Below, piece after piece: positions 1-6,743 of a stretch of DNA of 16,425 bases. The DNA is taken from positions 1 through 16,425 of the forward strand of contig JBDTQB010000076.1 in the NCBI GenBank assembly GCA_039932395.1, written 5' to 3'. The position numbers and the translations under genes are program-made. Below the pieces are notes generated by a model, which was not told the DNA's origin, searched no databases, and worked only from the letters and a program-made list of their open reading frames with translations. The stretch is from JAGNNV01 sp039932395. Lineage in GTDB: Bacteria > Acidobacteriota > Vicinamibacteria > Fen-336 > JAGNNV01. The first letter of the stretch is position 1; the number at the start of each line of letters is the position of its first letter.

Positions 1-92
1 ACTTCCGCGAAGGCGACAAGCTGACCGTCGAGGTCACGAAGGACGGCGATCTCGCGTTCCGGCAGGAAGAGCGCAAGTCACAGGCGGCCTAA
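1..92 (+). CDS. C-terminal end of an unidentified protein (5' truncated)
   Basis: Reading frame 3 is open from the window edge to a TAA at 90-92 and gives 29 residues, beginning FREGDKLTVEV and ending in a polar, charged tail (EERKSQAA). Alternating hydrophobic and polar residues suggest a beta-hairpin, loosely like the end of an AbrB/MazE-type fold, but the fragment is too short to assign. The hairpin terminator 16 nt downstream supports a real gene end. The rest of the gene lies outside the window. Confidence 0.5.
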   Translation, partial: FREGDKLTVEVTKDGDLAFRQEERKSQAA

Positions 93-107
93 GTTCATTC
101 AAACGGA

Positions 108-146
108 AAAAGGGCGGCCATCGTTTTGACGCGATGGCCGCCTTTG
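108..146. terminator. Bidirectional intrinsic terminator between convergent genes
   Basis: A perfect 11-bp inverted repeat (ggcggccatcg at 113-123, cgatggccgcc at 132-142) encloses an 8-nt loop. The stem can extend through one G-T pair and two A-T pairs. A run of A precedes it and TTT follows, so it can act on both strands. It sits between the + gene ending at 92 and the - gene ending at 158, where a shared terminator is expected. Confidence 0.8.
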
Positions 147-157
147 ACGTTCGGCCG

Positions 158-3100
158 CTACTTGGCTTCTGCCGAGATGAAGTAGCTGTAACCGCCGGCG
201 CGAACGTAGAACATCGCGGCGTCAACGTACACAGACGCGCCGTTCGCCAGTGTTCCGCCCGGAAGCGTTACGAAACCGGATGCGTTGTAACCGCCGTTTT
301 GAGGCAGACTGGTCGGCGGCGGTTGAAGCGTGAGACCCTTGGCAACCACCGAGCCGTCAACTGGCACGGTGAACGGGGCCGAATCGGCACTGGTGACGAA
401 CCTGAAGTCGGCCTGAGTGACGCCGGGAGTGTACCCGGGACTGTTCAGGGTGGTGACGTTCTGCACGCGGATGCGTAGGGAAGTGATCGCGGCGCCCGTA
501 TTGTTCGTGACCTTCCAGCGGAAGAAGTAGGTCCCGGTGGGGCCGGTTCCGACGCGATAGCGATTGGGGAATGTGGTGGCGGTCTTCGCCGGATCAGCCA
601 GCGTGAAGATCAATCCCTTCTCGCGTTCGGATGAGAGATTTTGCGGACCCGGGGCGCCGAGGCGAGCGGTGATCGCACCGTAAGTACCGGAGACGGTGTC
701 CACGAGCCAGAAGTCGGTGGCATTGTCGCCCGTGTCCTGAACCGCCGCGGCGGCCTTTCGGACATAGGTGACTTCAGCGGTTCCCGTTGAGCCGGCGACC
801 GGGATTCCCGTTCCTTCGAGGAACGGCGCAACGCTGCCCACGAAGCCCGCGGCGTCGAGCCGCGTGGTCGTATCGAACGTCGTGCTGCTCTTGAACAAGC
901 CGACGCCGCTGTTGTCGCAGAAGTCGGTGGTCCAGGAGGCGTCTTGCTGCGCCGCGTTTAGGCCGCCGTAGTTCGCGAGGCTGTACCCGCTGCTGTTCGC
1001 GGCGAGGAAGAATCCGCCGGATGGAATCACCGTTCCGTTCGGGATCGTCGCGAGCAAAGCGCTCGTTCCTGAGCAGGCCCCGGTGTTCGCGCCGACGATG
1101 CCGAAGCCGTTCGACGCATCGGCTGCGCCAACGACGACGCTCGTCGCCGACTTGTTAAACACCTTGACGAACTCGTCCAAAGCCCCGCCCGGTCCGCGTG
1201 AGCGGAACTCGCGGATGACGAGATCGCCCGTGGCGACGACGGAGGGAACCAAACGTTGGAAGCAAACGGTTACATCCTGGAGGGTCGGAGTCGACGCAGA
1301 GCTTGATGTCGTCAGGTACGCCTTGTATTTGAGATAGCGCTTGCCGCTGAATTGCGCAAGGGAGGCGCCGTTCGTGAAGTAGGTCGACGCGGTTCCGTCC
1401 GGACCGACGAAGTTGAAGACTCCGGCCGCACTGTCACTCGACGCCGCTTGGAACTTGACGTCGGTTCCCGCGGGAGTCGTGGCCGTCCAGGAGAGCGCGC
1501 CCCACGAGACGACTTCGCCCGCCGCTGGGTTGGCATCTTTGGCGGAGGAGACGAAGGTGCCAGGAGACGAATATCCGACGTCGATGTACGTCTTGAAGCC
1601 CACATCCGTGGTTTGCCCGCTAGTGAGCGGCGCGGACCAGACCGTTCCGGAAGTGGCGCCGGCGACTCTCTGCCCGCCCGCGTACACGTTCGTCGCGCTG
1701 CGGGTCAGGGCATACGTCCCCGCCGACGGATTCGCGGTGGGCCGGATGACCAGAGCGTATGTCGTTCCTGCGGTGACCGCGAGGGGTGTTACGAATATGC
1801 CGGTGTAGTCACCGCCAGCGCCGCTGTTGAAACCGGCGATCGTCGACGTTGCCAGGTCGGCTCCGGTGGGCAATCCGCCCGAGGTCGCACGTACGCTCAA
1901 GGTCAGGTTTGGGAACGTGCCGGTGCACAGGTTGCAGAAGAGGTTGATATCGGCCTTCAGAAGGGTGCCGTTGAGTGCGGGGGTGAACGTCTGGCCCCCG
2001 AATGTGGTCGCCGTGATGCCAACGCCCGAGGTGCTCAGCGTGGTGTTCTGCTGGTCCGAGTTAGGCGCGTTATTGAGCGTGATGCTTCCAGGGGTCGTGT
2101 TCAGGTCGCAGTTCGTCGCCACGCCGCCGAGGAAATCACCTTGTGCGGTATCGGTAAGACAAGCGCTCAAAGGTGCTGCGTTCAGCGCCAGATTCTGCAC
2201 CGTTGTCCCGCCATCCGTGATCACGATGTTGGATCCGGTCGCGGAGGTGAGACCAGGGTAGCTGGCGGTGACTGTGGCGTAAGTGCCCGCGGGCACGCCC
2301 AACGAGTAGAGACCCGATCCGTCGGTGGTCGTGCTGCGGCTGCCAAGGGAGACGACCGCGCCCGAGATGGGGGAGCCATCGCTCACCCGCGTGACCGTGC
2401 CTTGGAGCACGCCTCCGGCTCCGACTGGAGTACAGCCTGGGAACTCAAAGGAGCCGATGCGGGTCTGATGGTCGAGCCCATCAACGGCGTAGTACATGCT
2501 CGTGAACCAGAAGGTGCAGCCATTCGGATCGAGGCTCATCGCGGAGTAGTCGCCCCATCGCGTGCACGCCGAAGTGCCGCAGTTCCCAACCTGCGTGCCG
2601 GCGCCCTGAATGAGGAGCTGCTCGGTCTGACCGAGAGTGTTGACCGGGTCGCCGGCCAGGCGCCCCGCGTACTTGAGGGCGGGCCTGGAGGTGGAGCTTG
2701 ACGTGCTGTACCCGATCGCCATGTCGCCGTTCTTGTTGACCGCAAGGCTTGGCATGAAGCGATAAATGACATTCGCTGCATCCGGATCCCAGGTGGCCGC
2801 CTGAGGGATGTTTGGGTTGACCGTGCCGCCGGTGACATCCACCTGATACCAGCGCGGAGCCGCGAAGCCCGTGGTGTTGCCGCGTCGCACCGTGTGGCTC
2901 GCCCAGAGTGATTCAACTCCGCTTAGGTTGCTGTACTGGTTTTGCATCATCGCGCGGATCTGCAGGACATCGAGAGCGTTGCCGCCTTGTGACGGAGCAT
3001 TCGCCACGGTTGCGTTTGGCCACGACGTTGCCGCGATCGGCACGTCCGGGCCGGTAAAGGTGGAAAGTCCGATACTGGCCCAGTCGACGTGGAATTTGTA

Positions 3101-4315
3101 GACCGTAAGCGCGTTGGTGTACTCCCACGTAGAGAGGAAGTAGTTGGGTGTTCCGGCGGGCGGAGTGCCCGACTGAAGACGCGCATTGCTGGGCAGGATT
3201 GTGAAATCGGCGATCGGTGCATTGAACGAAACGATCTGAACGGACGGCGCTCCGGCATACATCTGCGCCTTGTTCAACGCCCACACGCGAGGGCCGGCGA
3301 AAGCGCCGCCCGAAGGGAATCCGAACATGTTCGCTGACATGTAGATGCCGTCCGGCCAGACACCCATCTTCGGGTAGTCGTTCAGGAAGTCGGTCACCTG
3401 GATGTAATAGAAGTTCCAGCCGCCGGCAACCGGGTCGCCGGTCTTCGACACTGCGAAGCACTCAAAGGCGCCGGGCGGATTGTTGACCGCTCCGCCGGTC
3501 AGGCCGAAAGCGAAGTCGGTGACGATCCATCGGTCCTCGAAGGTGTCGTACATGACGATCGGGTCCCCGAAGTTGTTCGTGTCGCACAGATTGCCGAAGT
3601 TGCCCTGGCTCATGAACGTATTGAAGCTAAACGCGGCGAGCCGGGTGCCCGTGCTCTTGTCATAGATACCGAGCGACGTATTGATCGCCTGAATGTAGTG
3701 GTTCGGCCCGACGTCGCCGACCGTGTCGGGGGGGTGGCCGTTTCCGAAGTTTTGAAAGTCGAGACCCGCAAAGTTCGCGATGGGCGAAGGCGCCGGGGCG
3801 GAAAGGGTTGGCTCGATCCCTGCGACGTCCAGCGACGTCGGTTGGTCGAGGAACCCTCTTGCGCGAGCGCCGCGCGGAGCGGGGGCCTCCTGAGGTGCGG
3901 GGTCCGGGCCTTCGCGTTCGGGCCGGTCGATTTTTTCAGGGGCCGTCTGAGGAAGTGTGCTTAGGTCGCCGTCCCACTGGCGCGCCCGGCGCAAACGGAA
4001 CTCGCGGGGAACCCGGCGCTCGGCGCGCGCGGCTTCCGGGCTTTGGCGGCGAGCGACGCGCGCCCCGATCTCCTCATCGTCTTGAGCGCTGCCCGGCATG
4101 CGAAGTCCCGGCGTGATCGCCTGAAGCGTGACTTCTTTGACCGGTTTTTGTGCTCCCGGTTTGGCCTTGGCTTCCGCCTTTGCCTTCTTCGCCGGCTGTT
4201 CGCTTGCCGCGGAGTAGGCCAGCGGGATGAACGCCGCGAGCGACACCGCCAGAGCCAGCAGCATTGTGGCGGGCTTCCGGGGAGTGAACCCTTGTGGAAG
4301 GATGGATCGTTTCAT
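158..4315 (-). CDS. Large exported multidomain protein: propeller-like region, carboxypeptidase-regulatory-like domain, lamin-tail domain, shared C-terminal domain
   Basis: This is a 1385-residue protein. The ATG at 4315 has a GGAG ribosome site 9 nt upstream (4325-4328). Residues 1-36 form a signal peptide (basic start, hydrophobic core MLLALAVSLAAFIPLA, then AYSA-A). Residues 37-180 are a low-complexity linker rich in Lys, Ala, Pro and Arg. Residues 180-630 look like an all-beta, propeller-type region with a PDTVGDVGPNHYIQ motif at 196-209. Residues 632-715 resemble a carboxypeptidase regulatory-like (transthyretin-fold) domain (GTVTRVSDGSPISGAVVSL). Residues 716-1029 are unassigned beta-rich sequence. 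Residues 1030-1233 match the lamin-tail domain pattern (GDLVIREFRSRGPGG..DEFV). Residues 1234-1385 are the C-terminal domain shared with the 530-residue protein and the partial protein at the right edge. No catalytic motif is visible. A surface or secreted role is inferred from the signal peptide and modules. It is transcribed away from the + strand group. Confidence 0.9.
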   Translation of the reverse strand: MKRSILPQGFTPRKPATMLLALAVSLAAFIPLAYSAASEQPAKKAKAEAKAKPGAQKPVKEVTLQAITPGLRMPGSAQDDEEIGARVARRQSPEAARAERRVPREFRLRRARQWDGDLSTLPQTAPEKIDRPEREGPDPAPQEAPAPRGARARGFLDQPTSLDVAGIEPTLSAPAPSPIANFAGLDFQNFGNGHPPDTVGDVGPNHYIQAINTSLGIYDKSTGTRLAAFSFNTFMSQGNFGNLCDTNNFGDPIVMYDTFEDRWIVTDFAFGLTGGAVNNPPGAFECFAVSKTGDPVAGGWNFYYIQVTDFLNDYPKMGVWPDGIYMSANMFGFPSGGAFAGPRVWALNKAQMYAGAPSVQIVSFNAPIADFTILPSNARLQSGTPPAGTPNYFLSTWEYTNALTVYKFHVDWASIGLSTFTGPDVPIAATSWPNATVANAPSQGGNALDVLQIRAMMQNQYSNLSGVESLWASHTVRRGNTTGFAAPRWYQVDVTGGTVNPNIPQAATWDPDAANVIYRFMPSLAVNKNGDMAIGYSTSSSTSRPALKYAGRLAGDPVNTLGQTEQLLIQGAGTQVGNCGTSACTRWGDYSAMSLDPNGCTFWFTSMYYAVDGLDHQTRIGSFEFPGCTPVGAGGVLQGTVTRVSDGSPISGAVVSLGSRSTTTDGSGLYSLGVPAGTYATVTASYPGLTSATGSNIVITDGGTTVQNLALNAAPLSACLTDTAQGDFLGGVATNCDLNTTPGSITLNNAPNSDQQNTTLSTSGVGITATTFGGQTFTPALNGTLLKADINLFCNLCTGTFPNLTLSVRATSGGLPTGADLATSTIAGFNSGAGGDYTGIFVTPLAVTAGTTYALVIRPTANPSAGTYALTRSATNVYAGGQRVAGATSGTVWSAPLTSGQTTDVGFKTYIDVGYSSPGTFVSSAKDANPAAGEVVSWGALSWTATTPAGTDVKFQAASSDSAAGVFNFVGPDGTASTYFTNGASLAQFSGKRYLKYKAYLTTSSSASTPTLQDVTVCFQRLVPSVVATGDLVIREFRSRGPGGALDEFVKVFNKSATSVVVGAADASNGFGIVGANTGACSGTSALLATIPNGTVIPSGGFFLAANSSGYSLANYGGLNAAQQDASWTTDFCDNSGVGLFKSSTTFDTTTRLDAAGFVGSVAPFLEGTGIPVAGSTGTAEVTYVRKAAAAVQDTGDNATDFWLVDTVSGTYGAITARLGAPGPQNLSSEREKGLIFTLADPAKTATTFPNRYRVGTGPTGTYFFRWKVTNNTGAAITSLRIRVQNVTTLNSPGYTPGVTQADFRFVTSADSAPFTVPVDGSVVAKGLTLQPPPTSLPQNGGYNASGFVTLPGGTLANGASVYVDAAMFYVRAGGYSYFISAEAK
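161..1228 (-). repeat. Paralogous 356-codon segment (lamin tail plus shared C-terminal domain), copy 1
   Basis: This is the 3' 1068 nt of the 1385-residue protein gene. Its translation aligns along its length with the last 356 residues of the 530-residue protein encoded at 5635-6702. Shared strings include DLVIREFRSRGP, TLADPAK, FRWKVTNNTG, NVTTLNSPGY and TLPGGTLANG. The copies lie on opposite strands and so form a diverged inverted repeat. The DNA is clearly diverged, with only short exact stretches such as atccgcgagttccgctc. Confidence 0.85.
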
Positions 4316-4373
4316 TTCTTATTGCTCCGAATCGAAGGTGTCGAACGTAAAAGCCCGTAGCGGAAGCTCCAGC

Positions 4374-4403
4374 CGTCCGCAATGCGGGCAAGCTTGGCGG
4401 ACG
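4374..4403. promoter_or_regulatory. Dyad in divergent intergenic region; possible operator
   Basis: Perfect 7-bp arms (cgtccgc at 4374-4380, gcggacg at 4397-4403) are separated by 16 nt, in the 158-nt spacer between the divergent genes starting at 4315 (-) and 4474 (+). A TTGACA hexamer on the - strand lies just upstream (4414-4419), so the dyad overlaps where the matching -10 would fall. I see no good -10 hexamer there. A regulator site is possible, but a chance repeat in GC-rich DNA is not excluded. Confidence 0.25.
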
Positions 4404-4413
4404 TTCAAATTTC

Positions 4414-4438
4414 TGTCAACTACGCGCGGTCGTAGATA
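4414..4438. promoter_or_regulatory. Weak promoter-like hexamers for the divergent genes
   Basis: On the - strand, TTGACA (4414-4419) matches the -35 consensus exactly and lies about 100 nt upstream of the ATG at 4315. The -10 region at 17-18 nt spacing is poor. On the + strand, TAGATA (4433-4438) is a fair -10 candidate about 35 nt upstream of the ATG at 4474, but it lacks a good -35. This is weak evidence. Confidence 0.2.
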
Positions 4439-4473
4439 CCTGAAGACCGGACGGTCGCTTGAAGCGTCATACA

Positions 4474-4905
4474 ATGGCGAAGACCTACCACGCCTCAAGA
4501 AACGCCATGCACCTCTCGTCTCACTACGTCGGTTTCGGCCTGGCGATCGCCATTGCGTCCGCTTGTCCCGCAGCGAGCGTCACCCGCTTGAGTCCGGGTG
4601 TTTGGGGTGGAGACGCCGCCATCCTGGAGGTGACGAAGGATGGCGCGAACGTTGAGTTCGAGTGCGCCGTGGGCGTGATCACCAAGCCCATCGTGCTGGA
4701 CGCGAAAGGCGGGTTCGATCTGCCGGGGACCTTCACCGCGGAGGGTCGCGGTCCTACGCGCGACGACGCCACGGGTTCGGTGGCGCGCTACGTTGGGTCG
4801 GTGAAGGGCGAGACCTTGACGCTCACGGTCAGCGCTGAAGGTAAGGAGATCGGCTCCTATCCGCTCACGCGCGGCCGGCAATCCGTCCTGCGCAAGTGCC
4901 GCTAG
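4474..4905 (+). CDS. Small exported beta-rich protein of unknown function
   Basis: This is a 143-residue product from the ATG at 4474. Alternative starts are TTG 4459 and ATG 4507, and none has a strong ribosome site. The 4474 start leaves basic residues ahead of the hydrophobic stretch GFGLAIAIASA, giving a plausible signal peptide that ends near residues 30-35. The Cys at residue 31 (IASAC) makes a lipoprotein possible, though the lipobox is weak. The mature part begins LSPGVWGGDAAILEV and has alternating hydrophobic strands, suggesting a small beta-barrel or sandwich. It contains a Cys (ECAVG, residue 64) and a penultimate Cys (KCR end) that could form a disulfide. I do not recognise a named family. 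It lies 207 nt upstream of the next + gene, so co-transcription is uncertain. Confidence 0.75.
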   Translation: MAKTYHASRNAMHLSSHYVGFGLAIAIASACPAASVTRLSPGVWGGDAAILEVTKDGANVEFECAVGVITKPIVLDAKGGFDLPGTFTAEGRGPTRDDATGSVARYVGSVKGETLTLTVSAEGKEIGSYPLTRGRQSVLRKCR

Positions 4906-5028
4906 CAAACTCGGCCGGAATCGCAAAGTCGATCTGACGGGCGTTGAGGTCGCATCAGTATTGAATGCGTGCCTCCGGACGTGACGCGGTTAAGTGCTCC
5001 AGGACAACCAACTCCCGGCCGGACGCAA

Positions 5029-5058
5029 CAGACAAGGCTGCCGAGTCCGAGCTACTAT
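5029..5058 (+). promoter_or_regulatory. Candidate promoter for the 530-residue protein gene
   Basis: CAGACA (5029-5034, 4 of 6 to the -35 consensus) is followed after 18 nt by TACTAT (5053-5058, close to the -10 consensus). It lies 55 nt upstream of the GTG start at 5113. The 207-nt spacer 4906-5112 holds no other gene that I can support. Confidence 0.35.
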
Positions 5059-5099
5059 TCCCTTGCCGGGGTTCGCTCCCGGTCCCCATCAAACCGGCC

Positions 5100-5104
5100 A
5101 GGAG
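5100..5104 (+). promoter_or_regulatory. Shine-Dalgarno site that fixes the start at GTG 5113
   Basis: AGGAG lies 8 nt before GTG 5113. The reading frame is open upstream to another GTG at 4969, but that start would bury the signal peptide 48 residues into the protein. This site and the signal peptide decide for 5113. Confidence 0.75.
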
Positions 5105-5112
5105 TAACGAAC

Positions 5113-6705
5113 GTGTTCAAACGCCCCTGCATCCTTTTGCTTTCGCTGATGACGGCGCCTCTGGCGTCTGCGGACACGGTGAACCTGACGTTTGGTGTGA
5201 TTCCGCCCGGAAAGTCCTCGACGGTGACGATCAACGCGACGATCATCAACAGTCCGTCTGCGGTTTCGAACCAGGGGTCGATTTCCGGGACGAACTTCAC
5301 GAGCATCCTGACTGACGATCCAGGTGTGGGAGGCGCGACGGACCCGACCCTTCTGGCCGTTTCGCCCCCCTGCCCGGCGATCACTCTGGGTGCTTTGAAC
5401 AACAGTCTTGTGGGCGCTTCCTACACAGGCTCGGTCACGGCGTCCGGCGGCAGCGGTCCTTATGCCTATTCGCAGACCGGCCTGCTTCCCACGGGCCTGA
5501 GCCGGATCAATGATGCGCTGAGCGGATCGACCACCTCGATCGGGACGTTTAACTTCCGGATCACCGCGACCGACAGCGGGTCGTGCACAGGCTTCAGGGA
5601 TTACAGCGTCGTTGTGGGTTCGGTCGTGGCTCCCGGCGATCTGGTGATCCGCGAGTTCCGCTCGCGTGGTCCTTCGGGAGTTCAGGACGAGTTCGTGGAG
5701 ATCGCGAACACGACCGCCACTGCACTCACGATTGCGGCCACCGACGGGTCTGCGGGCTTCGGGATCGCCGGACAGAACGTCGGCCCAGTTTGTCCCGCGG
5801 GCTTAACCCAGATCCTCGGCAGCATTCCAAGCGGAACCGTGATTCCTTCCGGCGGCTTCTTCCTCGCCGCAAGCAACGCGGGCTACAGCCTCGCGAACTA
5901 CGGGGGCGCCGCGGCGTCCTTGGCCGATGTGACCTGGACGAACGACTTGTGTGACAACAGCGGTGTCGCTTTGTTCACGAGTTCGATCACCCTCGACACC
6001 ACGACGCGGCTCGATGCCGCTGGGTTCGTGGGCTCGACGAGCCCTTATATCGAGGGCGCGGGCATCGCGGTCCCGGCTGCCACAGGAGCCTCCCAGGTCA
6101 CGTATCTGCGTCATTCTCCCTCTGGGGCGATTCAGGACACGGGCGTCAATGCCAACGACTTCTTCCTGGGCGAGACGACGGGGGCGACCTTCGGCGCGGT
6201 GACCGCGCGACTCGCTTCGCCGGGTCCGCAAAACGCATCATCGGAAAAGGCCGCGGGCCTGACGTTCACCCTTGCCGACCCGGCGAAGGGAGCGACGGTG
6301 TTCCCGAACCGGTTCCGGGTCACCACAACCGCGACGACCGGCATCTACTACTTCCGGTGGAAGGTGACGAACAATACGGGGGGCTCGATCTCACAGCTCC
6401 GGATCCGGGTCGCAAACGTCACCACGCTGAACAGTCCGGGGTACGTGCCCGCCGGAACGCAGGCCGACTTCCGGCTGATCGGAAGCTCGGACGTCGCCAT
6501 CGCCGTTCCGGGTGCGGTGACCGCGCTTGGGACAACTCAGCAGGCTCCCACCGGCCCACCGTTTGATGGCGGATACAACGCGACTGCCTCGGTGACCTTG
6601 CCGGGTGGGACGCTTGCGAACGGGTCCGCCGTGTACGTCAACGTGGCCATGCGATATCAACAGGCTGGCTCGTACGTCTACTTCGTCTCGGGTGAAGCCA
6701 AGTGA
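5113..6705 (+). CDS. Exported lamin-tail domain protein with shared C-terminal domain
   Basis: This is a 530-residue protein starting at GTG 5113. Residues 1-20 are a clear signal peptide (FKRP, then hydrophobic ILLLSLMTAPL, then ASA-D). Residues 21-82 resemble a DUF11-type repeat (PPGKSSTVTINATI...ILTDDPG). Residues 86-168 resemble a putative Ig domain of the He_PIG type (ASYTGSVTASGGSGPYAY, LPTGL, ITATDS). Residues 175-378 match the lamin-tail pattern (GDLVIREFRSRGP...DEFVEI). Residues 380-530 are the C-terminal domain shared with the 1385-residue protein, ending YFVSGEAK. No enzyme motif is seen, so a structural or adhesive surface role is inferred. The stop overlaps an in-frame GTG of the next gene. 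The likely start of that gene is 38 nt downstream, so the two are probably co-transcribed. Confidence 0.88.
   Translation: MFKRPCILLLSLMTAPLASADTVNLTFGVIPPGKSSTVTINATIINSPSAVSNQGSISGTNFTSILTDDPGVGGATDPTLLAVSPPCPAITLGALNNSLVGASYTGSVTASGGSGPYAYSQTGLLPTGLSRINDALSGSTTSIGTFNFRITATDSGSCTGFRDYSVVVGSVVAPGDLVIREFRSRGPSGVQDEFVEIANTTATALTIAATDGSAGFGIAGQNVGPVCPAGLTQILGSIPSGTVIPSGGFFLAASNAGYSLANYGGAAASLADVTWTNDLCDNSGVALFTSSITLDTTTRLDAAGFVGSTSPYIEGAGIAVPAATGASQVTYLRHSPSGAIQDTGVNANDFFLGETTGATFGAVTARLASPGPQNASSEKAAGLTFTLADPAKGATVFPNRFRVTTTATTGIYYFRWKVTNNTGGSISQLRIRVANVTTLNSPGYVPAGTQADFRLIGSSDVAIAVPGAVTALGTTQQAPTGPPFDGGYNATASVTLPGGTLANGSAVYVNVAMRYQQAGSYVYFVSGEAK
5635..6702 (+). repeat. Paralogous 356-codon segment, copy 2 (inverted relative to copy 1)
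   Basis: This encodes residues 175-530 of the lamin-tail protein. It has the same net length (1068 nt) as the 3' segment of the gene at 158-4315, on the opposite strand. Domain order, conserved core strings and the C-terminal tail agree. The upstream parts of the two proteins are unrelated, so the lamin-tail plus C-terminal block behaves as a transferable module. Confidence 0.85.
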
Positions 6706-6743
6706 GCCCGGCGCTTCGTCTCATGGAAAGAATGGAAAACCGC

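Noticed and set aside
1352..2701. A 449-codon open frame on the + strand inside the 1385-residue gene
   Set aside because: It is antisense to a gene with a signal peptide and recognisable domains. Its product is Arg/Gly-rich and without domain features, typical of a GC-rich shadow frame.
4969..6705. Longer 578-residue form of the lamin-tail protein starting at GTG 4969
   Set aside because: It would place the signal peptide 48 residues in and lacks a ribosome site. GTG 5113 has AGGAG at 8 nt.
5130..6705. PEP-CTERM, LPXTG or type IX sorting signals at protein ends
   Set aside because: No transmembrane tail with PEP or LPXTG motif is present. The C-terminal domain resembles type IX domains only in general logic, with no diagnostic motif that I can confirm.
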